Position numbers and translations under genes: made by a program. Of a stretch of DNA of 64,000 nt, positions 42,335 to 52,558 are shown piece by piece. Source of the stretch: Mucilaginibacter saanensis (lineage in GTDB: Bacteria; Bacteroidota; Bacteroidia; Sphingobacteriales; Sphingobacteriaceae); NCBI RefSeq assembly GCF_014200575.1, contig NZ_JACHBZ010000001.1, positions 186,001 to 250,000 on the forward strand. Reading direction: 5' to 3'. The notes beneath the pieces are model-generated. The model did no database searches and was not told the DNA's origin. It saw nothing but the letters and a program-made list of their open reading frames with translations. Numbering within the stretch: position 1 is the first letter of the stretch; each line of letters opens with the position of its first letter.

Positions 42335-43015
42335 TTATTGTTTTTGAAGAGTGTAAACCGTCATTTCCCGCCGGGTTTCAAAGCCTAACTTTTTATAAAG
42401 GTTCACCGCACTAAGGTTACCCGGAAACACATGCAGGAAAGGAGTTTGCGAGGCTGCGGTTATACACCTTATTTGGTTACTGATCAGCATGAAGGCATAT
42501 CCTTTGCCCAGATAGTCAGGGTGGGTGCACACGGCACTGATTTCTGTATACCCATCGGGCTGCATCCTTTGCCCGGCCATGGCTACCAGATGATCGCCGT
42601 CAAAAATGCCTTCGTAGTAACCAAAATCTATAGACCGGGAAAGAAATGGCCCGGGATTGGTTAACCTGACCAATGCCATCATGCCCGGAATATCCTTTTC
42701 AGATAGCTGCACAAAGCTTTGATGTGGACTGGTTAGTTGGTCAGAGCCTTTATAAACCATCTGGAAGATGTTAACTTGCTGAATAATTGTCCAATAATCC
42801 GGAATGATGATTTCTCCCGGGGTAAATATCCTTATGTCGGTATTGTGGGGAACCAGTTGGTGCAGGTTTTTAAAATCATCGCCGCTGTTGTCCCGCAGCC
42901 CTGCGAATGATGAAACCTCCGGATGATAATATTTAGCCAGTTGGTTTCCGTTGGCTAAGTTTTTACTTCGTGTGGTTAATGAGCCCCAGATGGGGTTATC
43001 AAGTATATGTTTCAT
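42335..43015 (-). CDS. GNAT-family N-acetyltransferase
   Basis: A 226-residue protein whose C-terminal half is a GNAT acetyltransferase fold. The acetyl-CoA-binding motif A is at VCTHPDYLGKGYAFMLI, after the strand HLVAMAGQRMQPDGYTEISA, and the last strand is LHVFPGNLSAVNLYKKLGFETRREMTVY. The N-terminal 100 residues are a divergent region that begins with HILDNPIWGSLTTRSKNLA, a FR47-like/GCN5-related arrangement seen in single-gene Bacteroidota acetyltransferases. The substrate is unknown. An AGGGCTA/TAGCCCT hairpin (43027-43044) lies in its probable 5' leader. Confidence 0.88.
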   Translation of the reverse strand: MKHILDNPIWGSLTTRSKNLANGNQLAKYYHPEVSSFAGLRDNSGDDFKNLHQLVPHNTDIRIFTPGEIIIPDYWTIIQQVNIFQMVYKGSDQLTSPHQSFVQLSEKDIPGMMALVRLTNPGPFLSRSIDFGYYEGIFDGDHLVAMAGQRMQPDGYTEISAVCTHPDYLGKGYAFMLISNQIRCITAASQTPFLHVFPGNLSAVNLYKKLGFETRREMTVYTLQKQ

Positions 43016-43235
43016 AACTATTATTTAGGGCTATTGATAGCCCTGATGTAGATTGGCAATAATAGTAATTAATGTTGTTGCCTGATAAGTTTAAAGCCTG
43101 TTATGAAATTGGCTAGACAATACTGTACCACTTTAACGGAGCAAACGTTGATAGTATCCAATTTGAAATTAGGGCATAACTAAAAATAAACCGAGATTTG
43201 AAAAGTAAAGTAAGCAACCCATAATTCAATGTCAT

Positions 43236-43667
43236 ATGAACTTACAAGAACAAGTAGAGGAATATATTACCAGCCAGCCTGAACCAAAACGTAGTGATAT
43301 GCAAGCGTTGCACCAGCTCGTACTTCAAGTTTTACCAGGTTGTAAACTATGGTTTGACAATGGTAAAAACAGCGAAAATAAAACGGTGAGTAACCCTACT
43401 ATAGGCTACGGGTTTTACACCATAAAATATGCTGATGGGAAGACCAGGGAGTTTTTTCAAATTGGTTTGAGCGCAAACAAAACCGGAATCTCTGTCTATA
43501 TTCTCGGTATTAAAGATAAGACATACTTAGTCCAAACGTATGGAAAACCATTAGGTAAGGCGAGCGTGACCGGATATTGTATCAGGTTCAAAATGCTAAA
43601 AGATATAAACATTGATATACTTAAAGCGGCGATACGGTATGGGGTTGAGGCTACGAGTGAAAATTAA
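43236..43667 (+). CDS. DUF1801-family protein
   Basis: A 143-residue cytosolic protein of the DUF1801 (YdhG-like) fold, related to bacterial frataxin-like/IscU-like folds. Marks are ITSQPEPKRSDMQALHQLVLQVLPGCKLWFDNG and YADGKTREFFQIGLSANKTGISVYI, then GYCIRFKMLKDINIDILKAAIRYG. No catalytic residues are known for the family. It stands alone with about 220 bp of non-coding sequence upstream, and about 70-100 bp before the MocR-type regulator gene. Confidence 0.8.
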   Translation: MNLQEQVEEYITSQPEPKRSDMQALHQLVLQVLPGCKLWFDNGKNSENKTVSNPTIGYGFYTIKYADGKTREFFQIGLSANKTGISVYILGIKDKTYLVQTYGKPLGKASVTGYCIRFKMLKDINIDILKAAIRYGVEATSEN

Positions 43668-43764
43668 ATTTCAAACTAAGACGCTACTCAAACATCAGAA
43701 ATTTAAATAAAAAGAAACAGATGTATTTTTTGATTATTTGGCGGTAACAGATTATATTTACAAT

Positions 43765-45210
43765 ATGAAAGAACCGGCTTATATTAAGTTGGCTAATGAA
43801 ATAGCCGGTATGATTGAAACGGGTATTTATAAGCCCGGCGACAAGCTGCCCTCATTGCGTAGTATTCATAAAGAAAAGGGTCTTAGTATAGGAACCCTGC
43901 TGCTTGCTTTTAATAATCTGATAGATAGAGGATTACTTAACTCCCGCGAAAAGTCAGGTTATTTTGTAAGCCATCGTACCGGGAAAAAATTGCCTGTTCC
44001 CTTGCACCTGCCGGTATCATTATCTGAGCGAACGGTGCATATTGATAACTTATTACGACAGCTCCGGATAGACGGCAAGGGGAAAAACTTTGTGACCTTT
44101 GCCAATGCACTGCCCGATAACCGGTTATTACCTTTCAACAGCATAAAGCGAGCCATTCAAAATACTTCAAGGGATATCAGTGGTATTTACCTGGCTTTTG
44201 AGGAGCGTAAAGGAAACCGGCTATTAAGAGAAGAGATAGCCAAAAGGTCTTTTTTATGGAAAGGCTCAACCCATCCTGATGAACTGGTGATTACCAATGG
44301 GGCCACAGAAGCTGTTAATTGTTGCCTGCGGGCGGTAACCAAGGCAGGCGACACAGTACTTGTACAGGACCCATGCTATTACGGCGTTATGCAAACACTG
44401 GAATGTCTTGATCTTAAAATGGTAACAATTCCCTCTCATCCCGAAACTGGTATTGAGATAGCCGACCTGGAAGAAGCCTGCAAAAAATTAAACATCAAAG
44501 CATGTATCCTGGTCAGCAACTTTAATAATCCTGACGGCGCTTGTTTGAGTACCGAAAAAAAGAAACAAATTGCAGCATTTGCCGAAAAAATGCAGATACC
44601 TGTTATTGAGGATGACTTATACGGAGAATTGTTTTTTAAAGGTAGCAGGCCCGATACCATTAAAGCTTATGATCGCAAAGGCTGGGTAATGTACTGCAAT
44701 TGCTTTACCAAAACACTTGTTCCGGGTTTTAGGATTGGCTGGTGTGCGCCGGGAAGGTTTGTATATGAAGTGGAGCGAATCAAATCAATGCATAATGGCT
44801 CAACCTCAAACTTTGGTCAGCGGGTAGTGCAGGAACTATTGAGTTCAGGTACTTATGACCGGCATTTGCAAAAATTCAGGCTGGAACTACAAAAAAATTT
44901 GCTGCGTACTACAACACTGGTTGAGCAACACTTTCCGGAAGGAACAAAGATTAGTCGCCCGGATGGAGGTTTGGTTTTATGGATTGAGCTGCCGGCCGAA
45001 ATTAATACAGTAAAATTACAGCAGCTGGCTTTTGACCAGGACGTTAATTATGCACCGGGCGAAATATTTTCGTCTAAAGGCGACTATCAGAATTATCTGC
45101 GGATTAGCTTTTGCAGCTTTTGGGAGCCTAAAGTAGAAAAAGGCCTTATCAAACTGGGGCAGCTATTTAGTAATGCCCACCATATTAATGTGCCTTTGGT
45201 GTTAACATAA
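43765..45210 (+). CDS. MocR-type GntR/aminotransferase regulator
   Basis: A 481-residue fusion of an N-terminal GntR winged helix (about 1-75; GIYKPGDKLPSLRSIHKEKGLSIGT) and a PLP aminotransferase-like domain (about 110-475). The Asp that contacts PLP is in PVIEDDLYGELFF, and the Schiff-base Lys is in NCFTKTLVPGFRIGW. MocR proteins sense PLP or an amino compound and act as activators or repressors, usually of a divergent or adjacent gene. No clear target lies beside it. The ATG at 43765 begins the winged helix; the TTG extension at 43738 is not needed. A second MocR-like protein is cut by the left window edge. Confidence 0.9.
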   Translation: MKEPAYIKLANEIAGMIETGIYKPGDKLPSLRSIHKEKGLSIGTLLLAFNNLIDRGLLNSREKSGYFVSHRTGKKLPVPLHLPVSLSERTVHIDNLLRQLRIDGKGKNFVTFANALPDNRLLPFNSIKRAIQNTSRDISGIYLAFEERKGNRLLREEIAKRSFLWKGSTHPDELVITNGATEAVNCCLRAVTKAGDTVLVQDPCYYGVMQTLECLDLKMVTIPSHPETGIEIADLEEACKKLNIKACILVSNFNNPDGACLSTEKKKQIAAFAEKMQIPVIEDDLYGELFFKGSRPDTIKAYDRKGWVMYCNCFTKTLVPGFRIGWCAPGRFVYEVERIKSMHNGSTSNFGQRVVQELLSSGTYDRHLQKFRLELQKNLLRTTTLVEQHFPEGTKISRPDGGLVLWIELPAEINTVKLQQLAFDQDVNYAPGEIFSSKGDYQNYLRISFCSFWEPKVEKGLIKLGQLFSNAHHINVPLVLT

Positions 45211-45258
45211 AAACCAAATATCAATTATTGATGTATTTGACTATATAAATTACTCACT

Positions 45259-45918
45259 ATGAAAATAAAACTCTTATTACTTTTTTTAGGCATTGCCGTA
45301 AGTACACAAGTACACGCGCAAAAAGGCTTTCCTTTTGATAACGAGATCAGGGCATTTAAACAGCAGGACAGCATTGGCTTTCCCGCCAAAAATGGGATTT
45401 TGTTTATAGGCAGCTCGTCTATCAGAAAATGGACTGATCTGGAACAGCGCTTTGCTGGTAAACCCATTATCAGACGCGGAGTAGGCGGCTGCGAATTGTG
45501 GCAGGTAGTTGATTATTATACGCCTTATATTTTATTCCTATATCATCCGCGTAAAATTTTCATCTATGCGGGCGAAAACGATATTGCGGCAGGCAAAAGT
45601 GGTGAGTTTGTTTTTGAGCAATTTCAAAAGTTATTTGGGATGATAAAAAAGGAATTACCTAAAGCAGAGATCTATTTCATGTCAATAAAACCAAGCCCGA
45701 GCCGTGTGAAATTTTCTGGAGAGGTTACTAAAGCTAATGAACTGATAAAAAACTATCTCGCTGGTAAACCTAAAAGTACCTTTATCGATTTAAACCCCAG
45801 TATATTCAAAGCCAACACAGCCATGCCGGATTCGTCGCTATTTGAGGCGGATTACCTGCATCTGAACAGTAAGGGGTATGACAGATGGCAACATGTACTT
45901 GAGCCCTACGTAAAGTAA
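45259..45918 (+). CDS. secreted SGNH/GDSL-family hydrolase
   Basis: A 219-residue exported esterase/lipase-fold protein. The signal peptide ends VHAQ. SGNH blocks are visible: FIGSSSIRKW (nucleophile Ser, block I), RGVGGCELW (Gly block II), YAGENDIAAG (Asn block III) and DYLHLNSKGY (catalytic Asp-x-x-His, block V). Members deacetylate carbohydrates or cleave small esters, so a role in polysaccharide deacetylation is plausible but not shown. A strong terminator follows 20 bp after the stop, and it appears monocistronic. Confidence 0.9.
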   Translation: MKIKLLLLFLGIAVSTQVHAQKGFPFDNEIRAFKQQDSIGFPAKNGILFIGSSSIRKWTDLEQRFAGKPIIRRGVGGCELWQVVDYYTPYILFLYHPRKIFIYAGENDIAAGKSGEFVFEQFQKLFGMIKKELPKAEIYFMSIKPSPSRVKFSGEVTKANELIKNYLAGKPKSTFIDLNPSIFKANTAMPDSSLFEADYLHLNSKGYDRWQHVLEPYVK

Positions 45919-45938
45919 AGGCAAATTATTCCTTTAAT

Positions 45939-45977
45939 AATGGCCCTGGTCCGCAAATTTTGCAGGCCAGGGCCATT
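45939..45977 (+). terminator. intrinsic terminator after the SGNH hydrolase
   Basis: AATGGCCCTGG pairs perfectly with CCAGGGCCATT (45967-45977) across a 17-base loop, followed by ATTGTTATC. Confidence 0.75.
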
Positions 45978-46342
45978 ATTGTTATCAGGTGTTTTGAATA
46001 ACTGTATTATTGACGGAAATTTTAAAGTAAAATAGCCGCTTAGTAGGATAACGTTACCGGATCTGCAGTCAATTTTGGCAGTAGTATCTAAATTTTAATT
46101 AAATGTTGTTAAGACGGTTAATGTTTGTACGAACTGGTCGGATTTTGCCTTTAAAATCTGTTACCACTATTCATGTTTTCTAAAATTTCTAAAATCAACA
46201 GCTTTTTTGCTTTTTCTGGTAGCAAATCTGATGGGTTTTCCGCTTTGTAACAAAAAAATGATATTATTTATTTTAAAAACTTTATAAAAATTTTAAAAAG
46301 TTAAAAAAAAATTTAAATTTGTCTTACCAAACTTTATAAACA
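45978..46342 (+). other. 365-bp AT-rich intergenic region before the ROK gene
   Basis: Very AT-rich, with long A and T runs after 46250. The only feature I can support is the TAnnTTTG element at 46314. No ORF or strong hairpin was seen. Confidence 0.5.
46314..46321 (+). promoter_or_regulatory. Bacteroidota -7 element for the ROK gene
   Basis: TAAATTTG matches TAnnTTTG exactly, 21 bp before the ATG at 46343, which implies a very short leader. Confidence 0.55.
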
Positions 46343-47539
46343 ATGTTATTAGAGAATATAAATCATTTGCCGGTCATTAAGGCATTATACTTTAATGGAA
46401 CAGTTAGTTGCGCTGAGATCAGCAAAATTACGGGATCAAGCATCCCCAATGTTTCAAAAAACTTAACCGAGTTAATTGAAGCTGGGATTGTAGCCGAAAA
46501 TGGTTTTGCATCTTCTAAAGGCGGTCGTAAGCCTTTGTTATATGCACTTATACCTGACAGGTTTTATATCGTGTCGGTTGCTATTGATCAGTTTTATACA
46601 AAGATTGGGATTGTTAATCTTGATAATGAGTTTATTACAGAAATTGAAGGCTTTGAGTTTAACCTGTACGCGCCGTCGACAACTTCTGATGGTTTAGTTA
46701 ATAAGATCAATGGTTTTATTAATAATTCAAACATTGATAAAAATAGAATTTGCGCCATCGGCATATCGTTGCCTGGTTTTGTAGATGTTGAAAAGGGAAT
46801 CAATAAAACCTTTTTTAAAGATGCAGGTGAGGGGCTTCGTGATTATATAGCTGAAAACACCGGCTTCAGCACCTTTATTGATAATGACTCGAGCGCCATA
46901 GCACTCGCCGAACTAAAGTTTGGCATTGGGCGCGAGAAAAAGGAGATGATGGTGCTTAATATCAGTTGGGGTATTGGTTTGGGCATGATTGTTAATGGCG
47001 AAATTTTTAGGGGGTTTAGTGGGTTTGCAGGAGAGTTTAGCCATATCCCGCTTTTTAAAAATGAAAAGATATGCAGTTGCGGCAAAAGAGGCTGTCTGGA
47101 AACAGAAGCTTCACTTATACTGATACAGCAGCAGGCAAAGGAAGCCATTGAAGAAAAACAGCCTACAAGGATCAGCCTGGATAAAAATGGCAACGTTGCC
47201 ATTAAATCAATCATGACCGAGGCAAAAAATGGGGATGCTTTAGCAATAAAGCTCATTTCAAATGCCGGGTATCAAATAGGGAGGGCCTTAGCGGTATTGG
47301 TTCATATCATGAACCCACAAACCATAGTGTTGAGTGGCAAGGGCGGCGAGGCCGGCAAATTATGGCTGGCGCCCATACAGCAGGCACTAAATGAATTATG
47401 TATACCAGTGTTATTAGATGATATAGAGGTGGTGGTATCAACACTGGGTAACAACGCTCAGCTTATAGGCGGGGCGGCACTGGTAATAGAAAACATTGAT
47501 CAAATAAGTTCTTTAAATGCAATTCAAGTTCACAATTAA
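46343..47539 (+). CDS. ROK-family (NagC/XylR-like) transcriptional regulator
   Basis: A 398-residue protein with an N-terminal winged helix (about 1-65; VSCAEISKITGSSIPNVSKNLTELIEAGIV) fused to a ROK sugar-kinase-like domain. The ROK part has the ATP/sugar marks GISLPGFVD, DNDSSAIALAELKFGIG, GIGLGMIVNGEIFRG and the zinc-binding CSCGKRGCLETEAS. These regulators bind a sugar or phosphosugar and usually repress adjacent transport genes. It precedes SusC by 22 bp in the same direction, so the SusC/SusD pair is the obvious target, likely including autoregulation. The kinase Asp (DNDSS) is present, so residual sugar kinase activity cannot be excluded. Confidence 0.9.
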   Translation: MLLENINHLPVIKALYFNGTVSCAEISKITGSSIPNVSKNLTELIEAGIVAENGFASSKGGRKPLLYALIPDRFYIVSVAIDQFYTKIGIVNLDNEFITEIEGFEFNLYAPSTTSDGLVNKINGFINNSNIDKNRICAIGISLPGFVDVEKGINKTFFKDAGEGLRDYIAENTGFSTFIDNDSSAIALAELKFGIGREKKEMMVLNISWGIGLGMIVNGEIFRGFSGFAGEFSHIPLFKNEKICSCGKRGCLETEASLILIQQQAKEAIEEKQPTRISLDKNGNVAIKSIMTEAKNGDALAIKLISNAGYQIGRALAVLVHIMNPQTIVLSGKGGEAGKLWLAPIQQALNELCIPVLLDDIEVVVSTLGNNAQLIGGAALVIENIDQISSLNAIQVHN

Positions 47540-47561
47540 TAAATAATAAAATCACTAATTT

Positions 47562-50500
47562 ATGCAAAAACTCTACAAAGTTTGTAAAAGTTCATTGGTG
47601 TTGCTGTTGATAATTTTATCACACAGCGCCTTTGCTCAGGTCTCGGTAACCGGGAAGGTTACTGATGAAACCGGTTCGCTTCCAGGTGTAAGCGTAGTAA
47701 TTAAAGGAACTACCACAGGAACCCAAACGGATGCCGATGGTAAGTTCGCAGTTAAAGTAAAAAGCGGCGATGTACTCCGGTTTTCACTTATTGGTTATAC
47801 CACAAAAGAAGTGTTGATTACCAACCAAACGGTATTAAACATCACGCTTGTTTTAGGCAGTAACCAATTAAAAGATGTGGTAGTAACTTCTTTTGGTATT
47901 AAAAAGCAGGAAAAATCCCTGGGTTATTCAACCAGTACCGTTAGTGCAAAAGAGATTACCGAAGCAGGTAACACTAACTTTGCCTCAGCATTATATGGAA
48001 AGGCAGCGGGTGTAATTGTCCGGACTCCGCCAGGTGGCGCCAGTAGCGGTGTTAGTGTCCAGATTCGTGGTATCAACTCTATCAATTACAACCAACCGCC
48101 ATTATATGTTGTTGATGGTGTAATTATCAGGAACCAGCAGCAGTATGGTCAAAATGGCTTTAATAACAATGGCTATTACAGCGATCAGCGGATTGAAGGT
48201 AACGGTGTACTTGATATTAACCCTACCGACATTGAAAGTATAAACATCCTTAAAGGAGGTAGTGCTACTGCACTTTACGGATCTGATGCTGAAGGTGGCG
48301 TAATTGTTATAACCACCAAAAAAGGTGTTAAAGGTAAAGGCCCGTCAGTTGATTTCAACTATTACGGTACTATGGAGCAGGCAGCTTTTTTACCTAACTA
48401 CCAAAATGTTTACGGACAGGGTTATGACCGCGCAACTAACATATCGCTTGGTTTTAATGAGGATGGCTCGGTTCCTGATGCGCAATCGCCTGCGGGCTGG
48501 AGGCCAAATTTCAGGGCTTATGCCGACTTCGGTCCAAAAATGGAAGGTCAGAAAGTACGCTGGTGGGATGGATCTGTACAATCGTACTCTCCGCAACCTG
48601 ATAACTATAAAGATATATTCCGTACAGGCGTAAGTTCAAGTGCAAACCTTTCCATATCAAATCAAACAGAGAACGCAGATTACAGGTTCTCTTACACCAG
48701 GCTTGATTATAATGGTATTCAAAGAGAGTCAGGTGTTCACAAAAATACATTCAACTTAAACAGCACATTAAAACTAAGCGGTAAAGTAAGTGTAGATATA
48801 GTTGCTAACTATGTAAATACCTTAACTGAAAACCGCCCGTACCAAACCAACAGGCTGGCACAATCATTTGACGGCTTTTTCGGTCGTGAAGAAAAAATGG
48901 ATCTGGTGAGGCAAAAATTCCTTACATCTGATGGTTTTGAATATGCACCTGCAGAAAATCCACAATATAATCCTTCAGAAGCATTTGTTTTCAGGGTTAG
49001 ACCAAACTTATATGATTACTTTTTCAGCACTTTAAAAAATACCTATACTGAAAACGAAAATCGTTTATACTCCAGCGCAACTTTAAACTGGGATGTTTTA
49101 AAACACCTTAAATTCCGCGGAAGATTTGGAAATGACTATACCGGCCGCAGCACTGAGGCTGATAGCTATAATACTTATCCTGTAGCTTTTAATACCGGTG
49201 GTAACAGTACAGGTGGTTATAATGTAGCAACAGGTGTTTACTCTATATTATACGGAGATGCCTTGTTAACCTACAACACTAACATCACTAAAGATTTTAA
49301 CTTTTCATTAACCGGTGGTTTTACTGCCCGTCGCGAATCTTATCGTGATGAAGCATCAGGTACAACCCAGGGTTTAGTAGCAGAAAATTTCTTTGCTTTA
49401 AGTAACTCAAACGGGATAGTTAGTACTTCATACATCAGACAATTTGAGACAAAACAAGGAACCTTCGGTTTGTTGGATCTTTCCTATAAAAACTACCTGT
49501 TTTTAGAAGGCGCATTACGTCAGGAATCAGCTTCAACCTTGCCACCTCAAAACAATACCTACTATTATCCGGCAGTTAACGGAAGTTTTGTTTTTACCGA
49601 TGCATTTAAAGGCAGCATGCCATCATTCTTAAGCTACGGTAAATTAAGACTTTCTTATACAGAGAATGGTAACCCAGCTCCAAGATACCAGTCAAACGTA
49701 GCTTACTCTCAAACTTCTTTACAAACTATTAACGGTTCTGTACCCCAGCTTACCATACCGGGAGCTTACGGTAACAATACCTTACAGCCAGAAAGAAAAC
49801 ACGAATATGAAGGTGGTTTAGAGCTGCGTTTCCTGAATGACAGGTTGAGCGCGGATGCGAGTTATTATACCAACAAGATCAATAACCAGATTTTAGGTTT
49901 AACAGCTGCTCCAAGTAACGGTGCAGGCAGCCAGATTGTTAACGTAGGTACAATTGGCACCAAAGGGTTTGAATTGGCATTAAATGCTACACCTATTGTA
50001 ACCAATGATTTTAAATGGAACGTACGTTTAAACTATTCAGTTTATACTACCAAAGTTTATTCCCTTGCTCCTAACCTAACAGAATTAGTTTTACCGGGTA
50101 CATCTTTTGAAGGCGGTGCTATAAAAGTTGTAGCAAGACCAGGCGAAGCGCTGGGTAATATATATGCCTACGGACAACAAACCGATGGTAAAGGAAATAA
50201 GTTAGTTGACGCCAATGGCTACTACAATGCAGACAATTCTCACTTTATAAAAGTGGGTAACATATTGCCAAAAGCTGCCGGTGGTTTTTCAAACACTTTT
50301 ACCTACAAAAACTTCTCGTTTACAACGCTGATTGATTACAGGTTTGGTGGTCAGTTAATTTCAACTCCTTTAAAATATGGTATAAGCTCTGGTATGTACA
50401 CCAGTACCTTAAAATACAGGGATGCACAACATGGCGGTATTCCATATTATATCAATGGTTCAGGTGCTTACGTAGCAGTAGCATCAAATGCAACTGCAGG

Positions 50501-50921
50501 TCCGGGTGGCGAAAAAGTATATCATGATGGTTTAATACAGCCAGGAGTTGTTGCTACCAGCACTCCAGGTGTTTATACGCCTAATACTACTATTATTGAC
50601 GCTGCCAGCTATTATGAAAATCAGTTTTCTGCCGGTGACCCGAACAGCCAGAATGAAGGAAGCGCGATATATAACAATAATTACATAAAACTGCGTGAAG
50701 TTGTATTAGGTTACAATTTACCTCAGAGCCTGGTACACAGCATAGGCATGTCAAAAATCAGGTTCTCTTTAATAGGCCGTAACTTGCTGTACATATACCG
50801 CACGCTGAAAAATCTTGATCCTGAAACAGCAATTGGAAATCAATGGTACAACCAGGGTATTGACAATGGTTCAATGCCGGCAACCAGAAGCTACGGTTTC
50901 TCTTTAAATGCTACTTTTTAA
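47562..50921 (+). CDS. SusC/RagA-type TonB-dependent receptor
   Basis: A 1,119-residue outer-membrane transporter. The signal peptide ends AFAQ. A CarboxypepD-regulatory domain (SVTGKVTDETGSLPGVSVVIKG) is followed by the plug, where the usual VVVGYG is replaced by VVTSFGIKKQEKSLGYSTS, a recognised SusC subtype. PLYVVDGVIIRN and ATALYGSDAEGGVIVITTKKG follow, then the barrel ending LNATF. It pairs with the SusD-like gene 20 bp downstream under the ROK regulator. Normal Met/Cys count for the family (about 9). Confidence 0.92.
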   Translation: MQKLYKVCKSSLVLLLIILSHSAFAQVSVTGKVTDETGSLPGVSVVIKGTTTGTQTDADGKFAVKVKSGDVLRFSLIGYTTKEVLITNQTVLNITLVLGSNQLKDVVVTSFGIKKQEKSLGYSTSTVSAKEITEAGNTNFASALYGKAAGVIVRTPPGGASSGVSVQIRGINSINYNQPPLYVVDGVIIRNQQQYGQNGFNNNGYYSDQRIEGNGVLDINPTDIESINILKGGSATALYGSDAEGGVIVITTKKGVKGKGPSVDFNYYGTMEQAAFLPNYQNVYGQGYDRATNISLGFNEDGSVPDAQSPAGWRPNFRAYADFGPKMEGQKVRWWDGSVQSYSPQPDNYKDIFRTGVSSSANLSISNQTENADYRFSYTRLDYNGIQRESGVHKNTFNLNSTLKLSGKVSVDIVANYVNTLTENRPYQTNRLAQSFDGFFGREEKMDLVRQKFLTSDGFEYAPAENPQYNPSEAFVFRVRPNLYDYFFSTLKNTYTENENRLYSSATLNWDVLKHLKFRGRFGNDYTGRSTEADSYNTYPVAFNTGGNSTGGYNVATGVYSILYGDALLTYNTNITKDFNFSLTGGFTARRESYRDEASGTTQGLVAENFFALSNSNGIVSTSYIRQFETKQGTFGLLDLSYKNYLFLEGALRQESASTLPPQNNTYYYPAVNGSFVFTDAFKGSMPSFLSYGKLRLSYTENGNPAPRYQSNVAYSQTSLQTINGSVPQLTIPGAYGNNTLQPERKHEYEGGLELRFLNDRLSADASYYTNKINNQILGLTAAPSNGAGSQIVNVGTIGTKGFELALNATPIVTNDFKWNVRLNYSVYTTKVYSLAPNLTELVLPGTSFEGGAIKVVARPGEALGNIYAYGQQTDGKGNKLVDANGYYNADNSHFIKVGNILPKAAGGFSNTFTYKNFSFTTLIDYRFGGQLISTPLKYGISSGMYTSTLKYRDAQHGGIPYYINGSGAYVAVASNATAGPGGEKVYHDGLIQPGVVATSTPGVYTPNTTIIDAASYYENQFSAGDPNSQNEGSAIYNNNYIKLREVVLGYNLPQSLVHSIGMSKIRFSLIGRNLLYIYRTLKNLDPETAIGNQWYNQGIDNGSMPATRSYGFSLNATF

Positions 50922-50941
50922 TTATTTAAACTGATCAGAAG

Positions 50942-52543
50942 ATGAAAAAAATATTTATATATACCTCAGTCTTACTATCGCTGGCTGTATCATTCAGCGC
51001 ATGTAAAAAAACGATTGATAAGAATTATCTTAATCCTGAATTATCAACAAAACCCATTGTAAGCGGCTTTTTTACCGCCATGTTAAACAGCGACCGCGTA
51101 AGGCCTGCATATTGGAACCTGCGTACTTTCTTTTTCCCGCAGTTATCTGTTTATGCGCAAACCACTACGTTTGATAACGTGCAGGATGCGTACAAACACA
51201 GAGATGATTATATTGGCCAGTACTGGTCTGATTTTTATTACCCTTCAGGTAATGGCAGCGGACCGATGGCTCTTTATCGTGCCATGCAGGCAGCTTATGC
51301 GGGACTTTCTAAAACTGACCAGGCAGACCAACTTGTTTACCTGGAAGCAGCTAAAATAGTTTTGGCAGAGCGTGCAGCTAAAATGATTGATATATGGGGC
51401 GATATTCCTTTTTCACAAGCAGGTAGCCTTGAAACAACAAGTAGCATTAAAAACCCTGTATTTGATGATTCAAAAGCCCTTTATACTTCACTTATTAGTG
51501 ACCTTAGTGAGGGAGCTACTTATTTTGGAGCAGCTAAATTAGCAGGTAATGTACAGTCAGCATTTAACAAAGCTGATATTTTAAATGGGGGTAGTACCAC
51601 AAAATGGCAGGCGTATGCCAACTCGGTGCGTTTACGTTTATTAATGCGTATTTCAAATGTTGATGAGGCAACTGCAAAAGCAGCTGTTACTACCATGTTA
51701 AGCAGCCCTGCAACCTATCCGCTTATTGACGGAGCTAACAATGGCAGCTACGATCCATCAACTGCAGATGTGCTTTTACAGCCATTAACAACTACAACTA
51801 ACAGTACTTTATCATCTGCCCTGGTTGAGATTGACAGCTACTGGGCGCCTGACTATAAACTGAACAAAGTGATGTTACCATCAAATGATCCAAGGATCAG
51901 GGTTATATTTGATAAATACGGTCAAAATGTTAATGGTAAGTTTATTCCAAATGCAAAGTTCCGCGCTATGCCAATAAGCTATGGTTCAGGACAACAGGAC
52001 ACTGCTTATAATAAATATTCTATTGTAGATTCGGCTACATTTATAAACAATGTTAAAATGCCGGGTATAGTAGTTACTGCATCTGAAGTAAACTTTTTGA
52101 AAGCTGAAGCCTACGAGCGTTGGGGACTTGGAAATGCATCAGATGCTTATAATACAGCCTTAAAACAGTCCATTACTTTTTATTATTATCTTAATAGCAT
52201 AGGTAAAGGAACTGAAGTTGCTCCTACAAGTACTGAAATAAATACCTTTTTAAATAATAGTACTGCCAGCTATGCTCTTGCAACTGACCAAACTCATAGG
52301 TTGGCTTTAATATATGTTCAAAAATGGTTGCATTTCGGTTTCTTACAATCTGATGAGGCTTGGGCCGAATATCGTAGAACAAAATATCCTGCGCTAACAT
52401 TCCCGGTAGAAACCTCAGTAGATTATCAAAATCCACCAACCAGGCTTGTATATCCAACTGTTGAAACCGGGTACAATACCAATTACGGTACTGTAAAAGC
52501 AAAAGACACCCGTACAACAAAAATTTTCTGGGACGTAAAATAA
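50942..52543 (+). CDS. SusD/RagB-family lipoprotein (SusD-like_2 type)
   Basis: A 533-residue lipoprotein (lipobox FSAC, Cys about residue 21) of the shorter-motif SusD-like branch that pairs with SusC proteins of the VVTSFG subtype. Marks are LVYLEAAKIVLAERAAKMIDIWGDIPFSQAG, TASEVNFLKAEAYERWGLG and a C-terminal region with EAWAEYRRTKYPAL and PPTRLVYPTVE. It lacks the ERRLEFxxExxRWFDLxR block of classic SusD. No hydrolase follows; a terminator closes the unit 15 bp later, so transport substrate is unknown, with a sugar implied by the ROK regulator. Confidence 0.88.
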   Translation: MKKIFIYTSVLLSLAVSFSACKKTIDKNYLNPELSTKPIVSGFFTAMLNSDRVRPAYWNLRTFFFPQLSVYAQTTTFDNVQDAYKHRDDYIGQYWSDFYYPSGNGSGPMALYRAMQAAYAGLSKTDQADQLVYLEAAKIVLAERAAKMIDIWGDIPFSQAGSLETTSSIKNPVFDDSKALYTSLISDLSEGATYFGAAKLAGNVQSAFNKADILNGGSTTKWQAYANSVRLRLLMRISNVDEATAKAAVTTMLSSPATYPLIDGANNGSYDPSTADVLLQPLTTTTNSTLSSALVEIDSYWAPDYKLNKVMLPSNDPRIRVIFDKYGQNVNGKFIPNAKFRAMPISYGSGQQDTAYNKYSIVDSATFINNVKMPGIVVTASEVNFLKAEAYERWGLGNASDAYNTALKQSITFYYYLNSIGKGTEVAPTSTEINTFLNNSTASYALATDQTHRLALIYVQKWLHFGFLQSDEAWAEYRRTKYPALTFPVETSVDYQNPPTRLVYPTVETGYNTNYGTVKAKDTRTTKIFWDVK

Positions 52544-52558
52544 TTACTCCAATAAATT

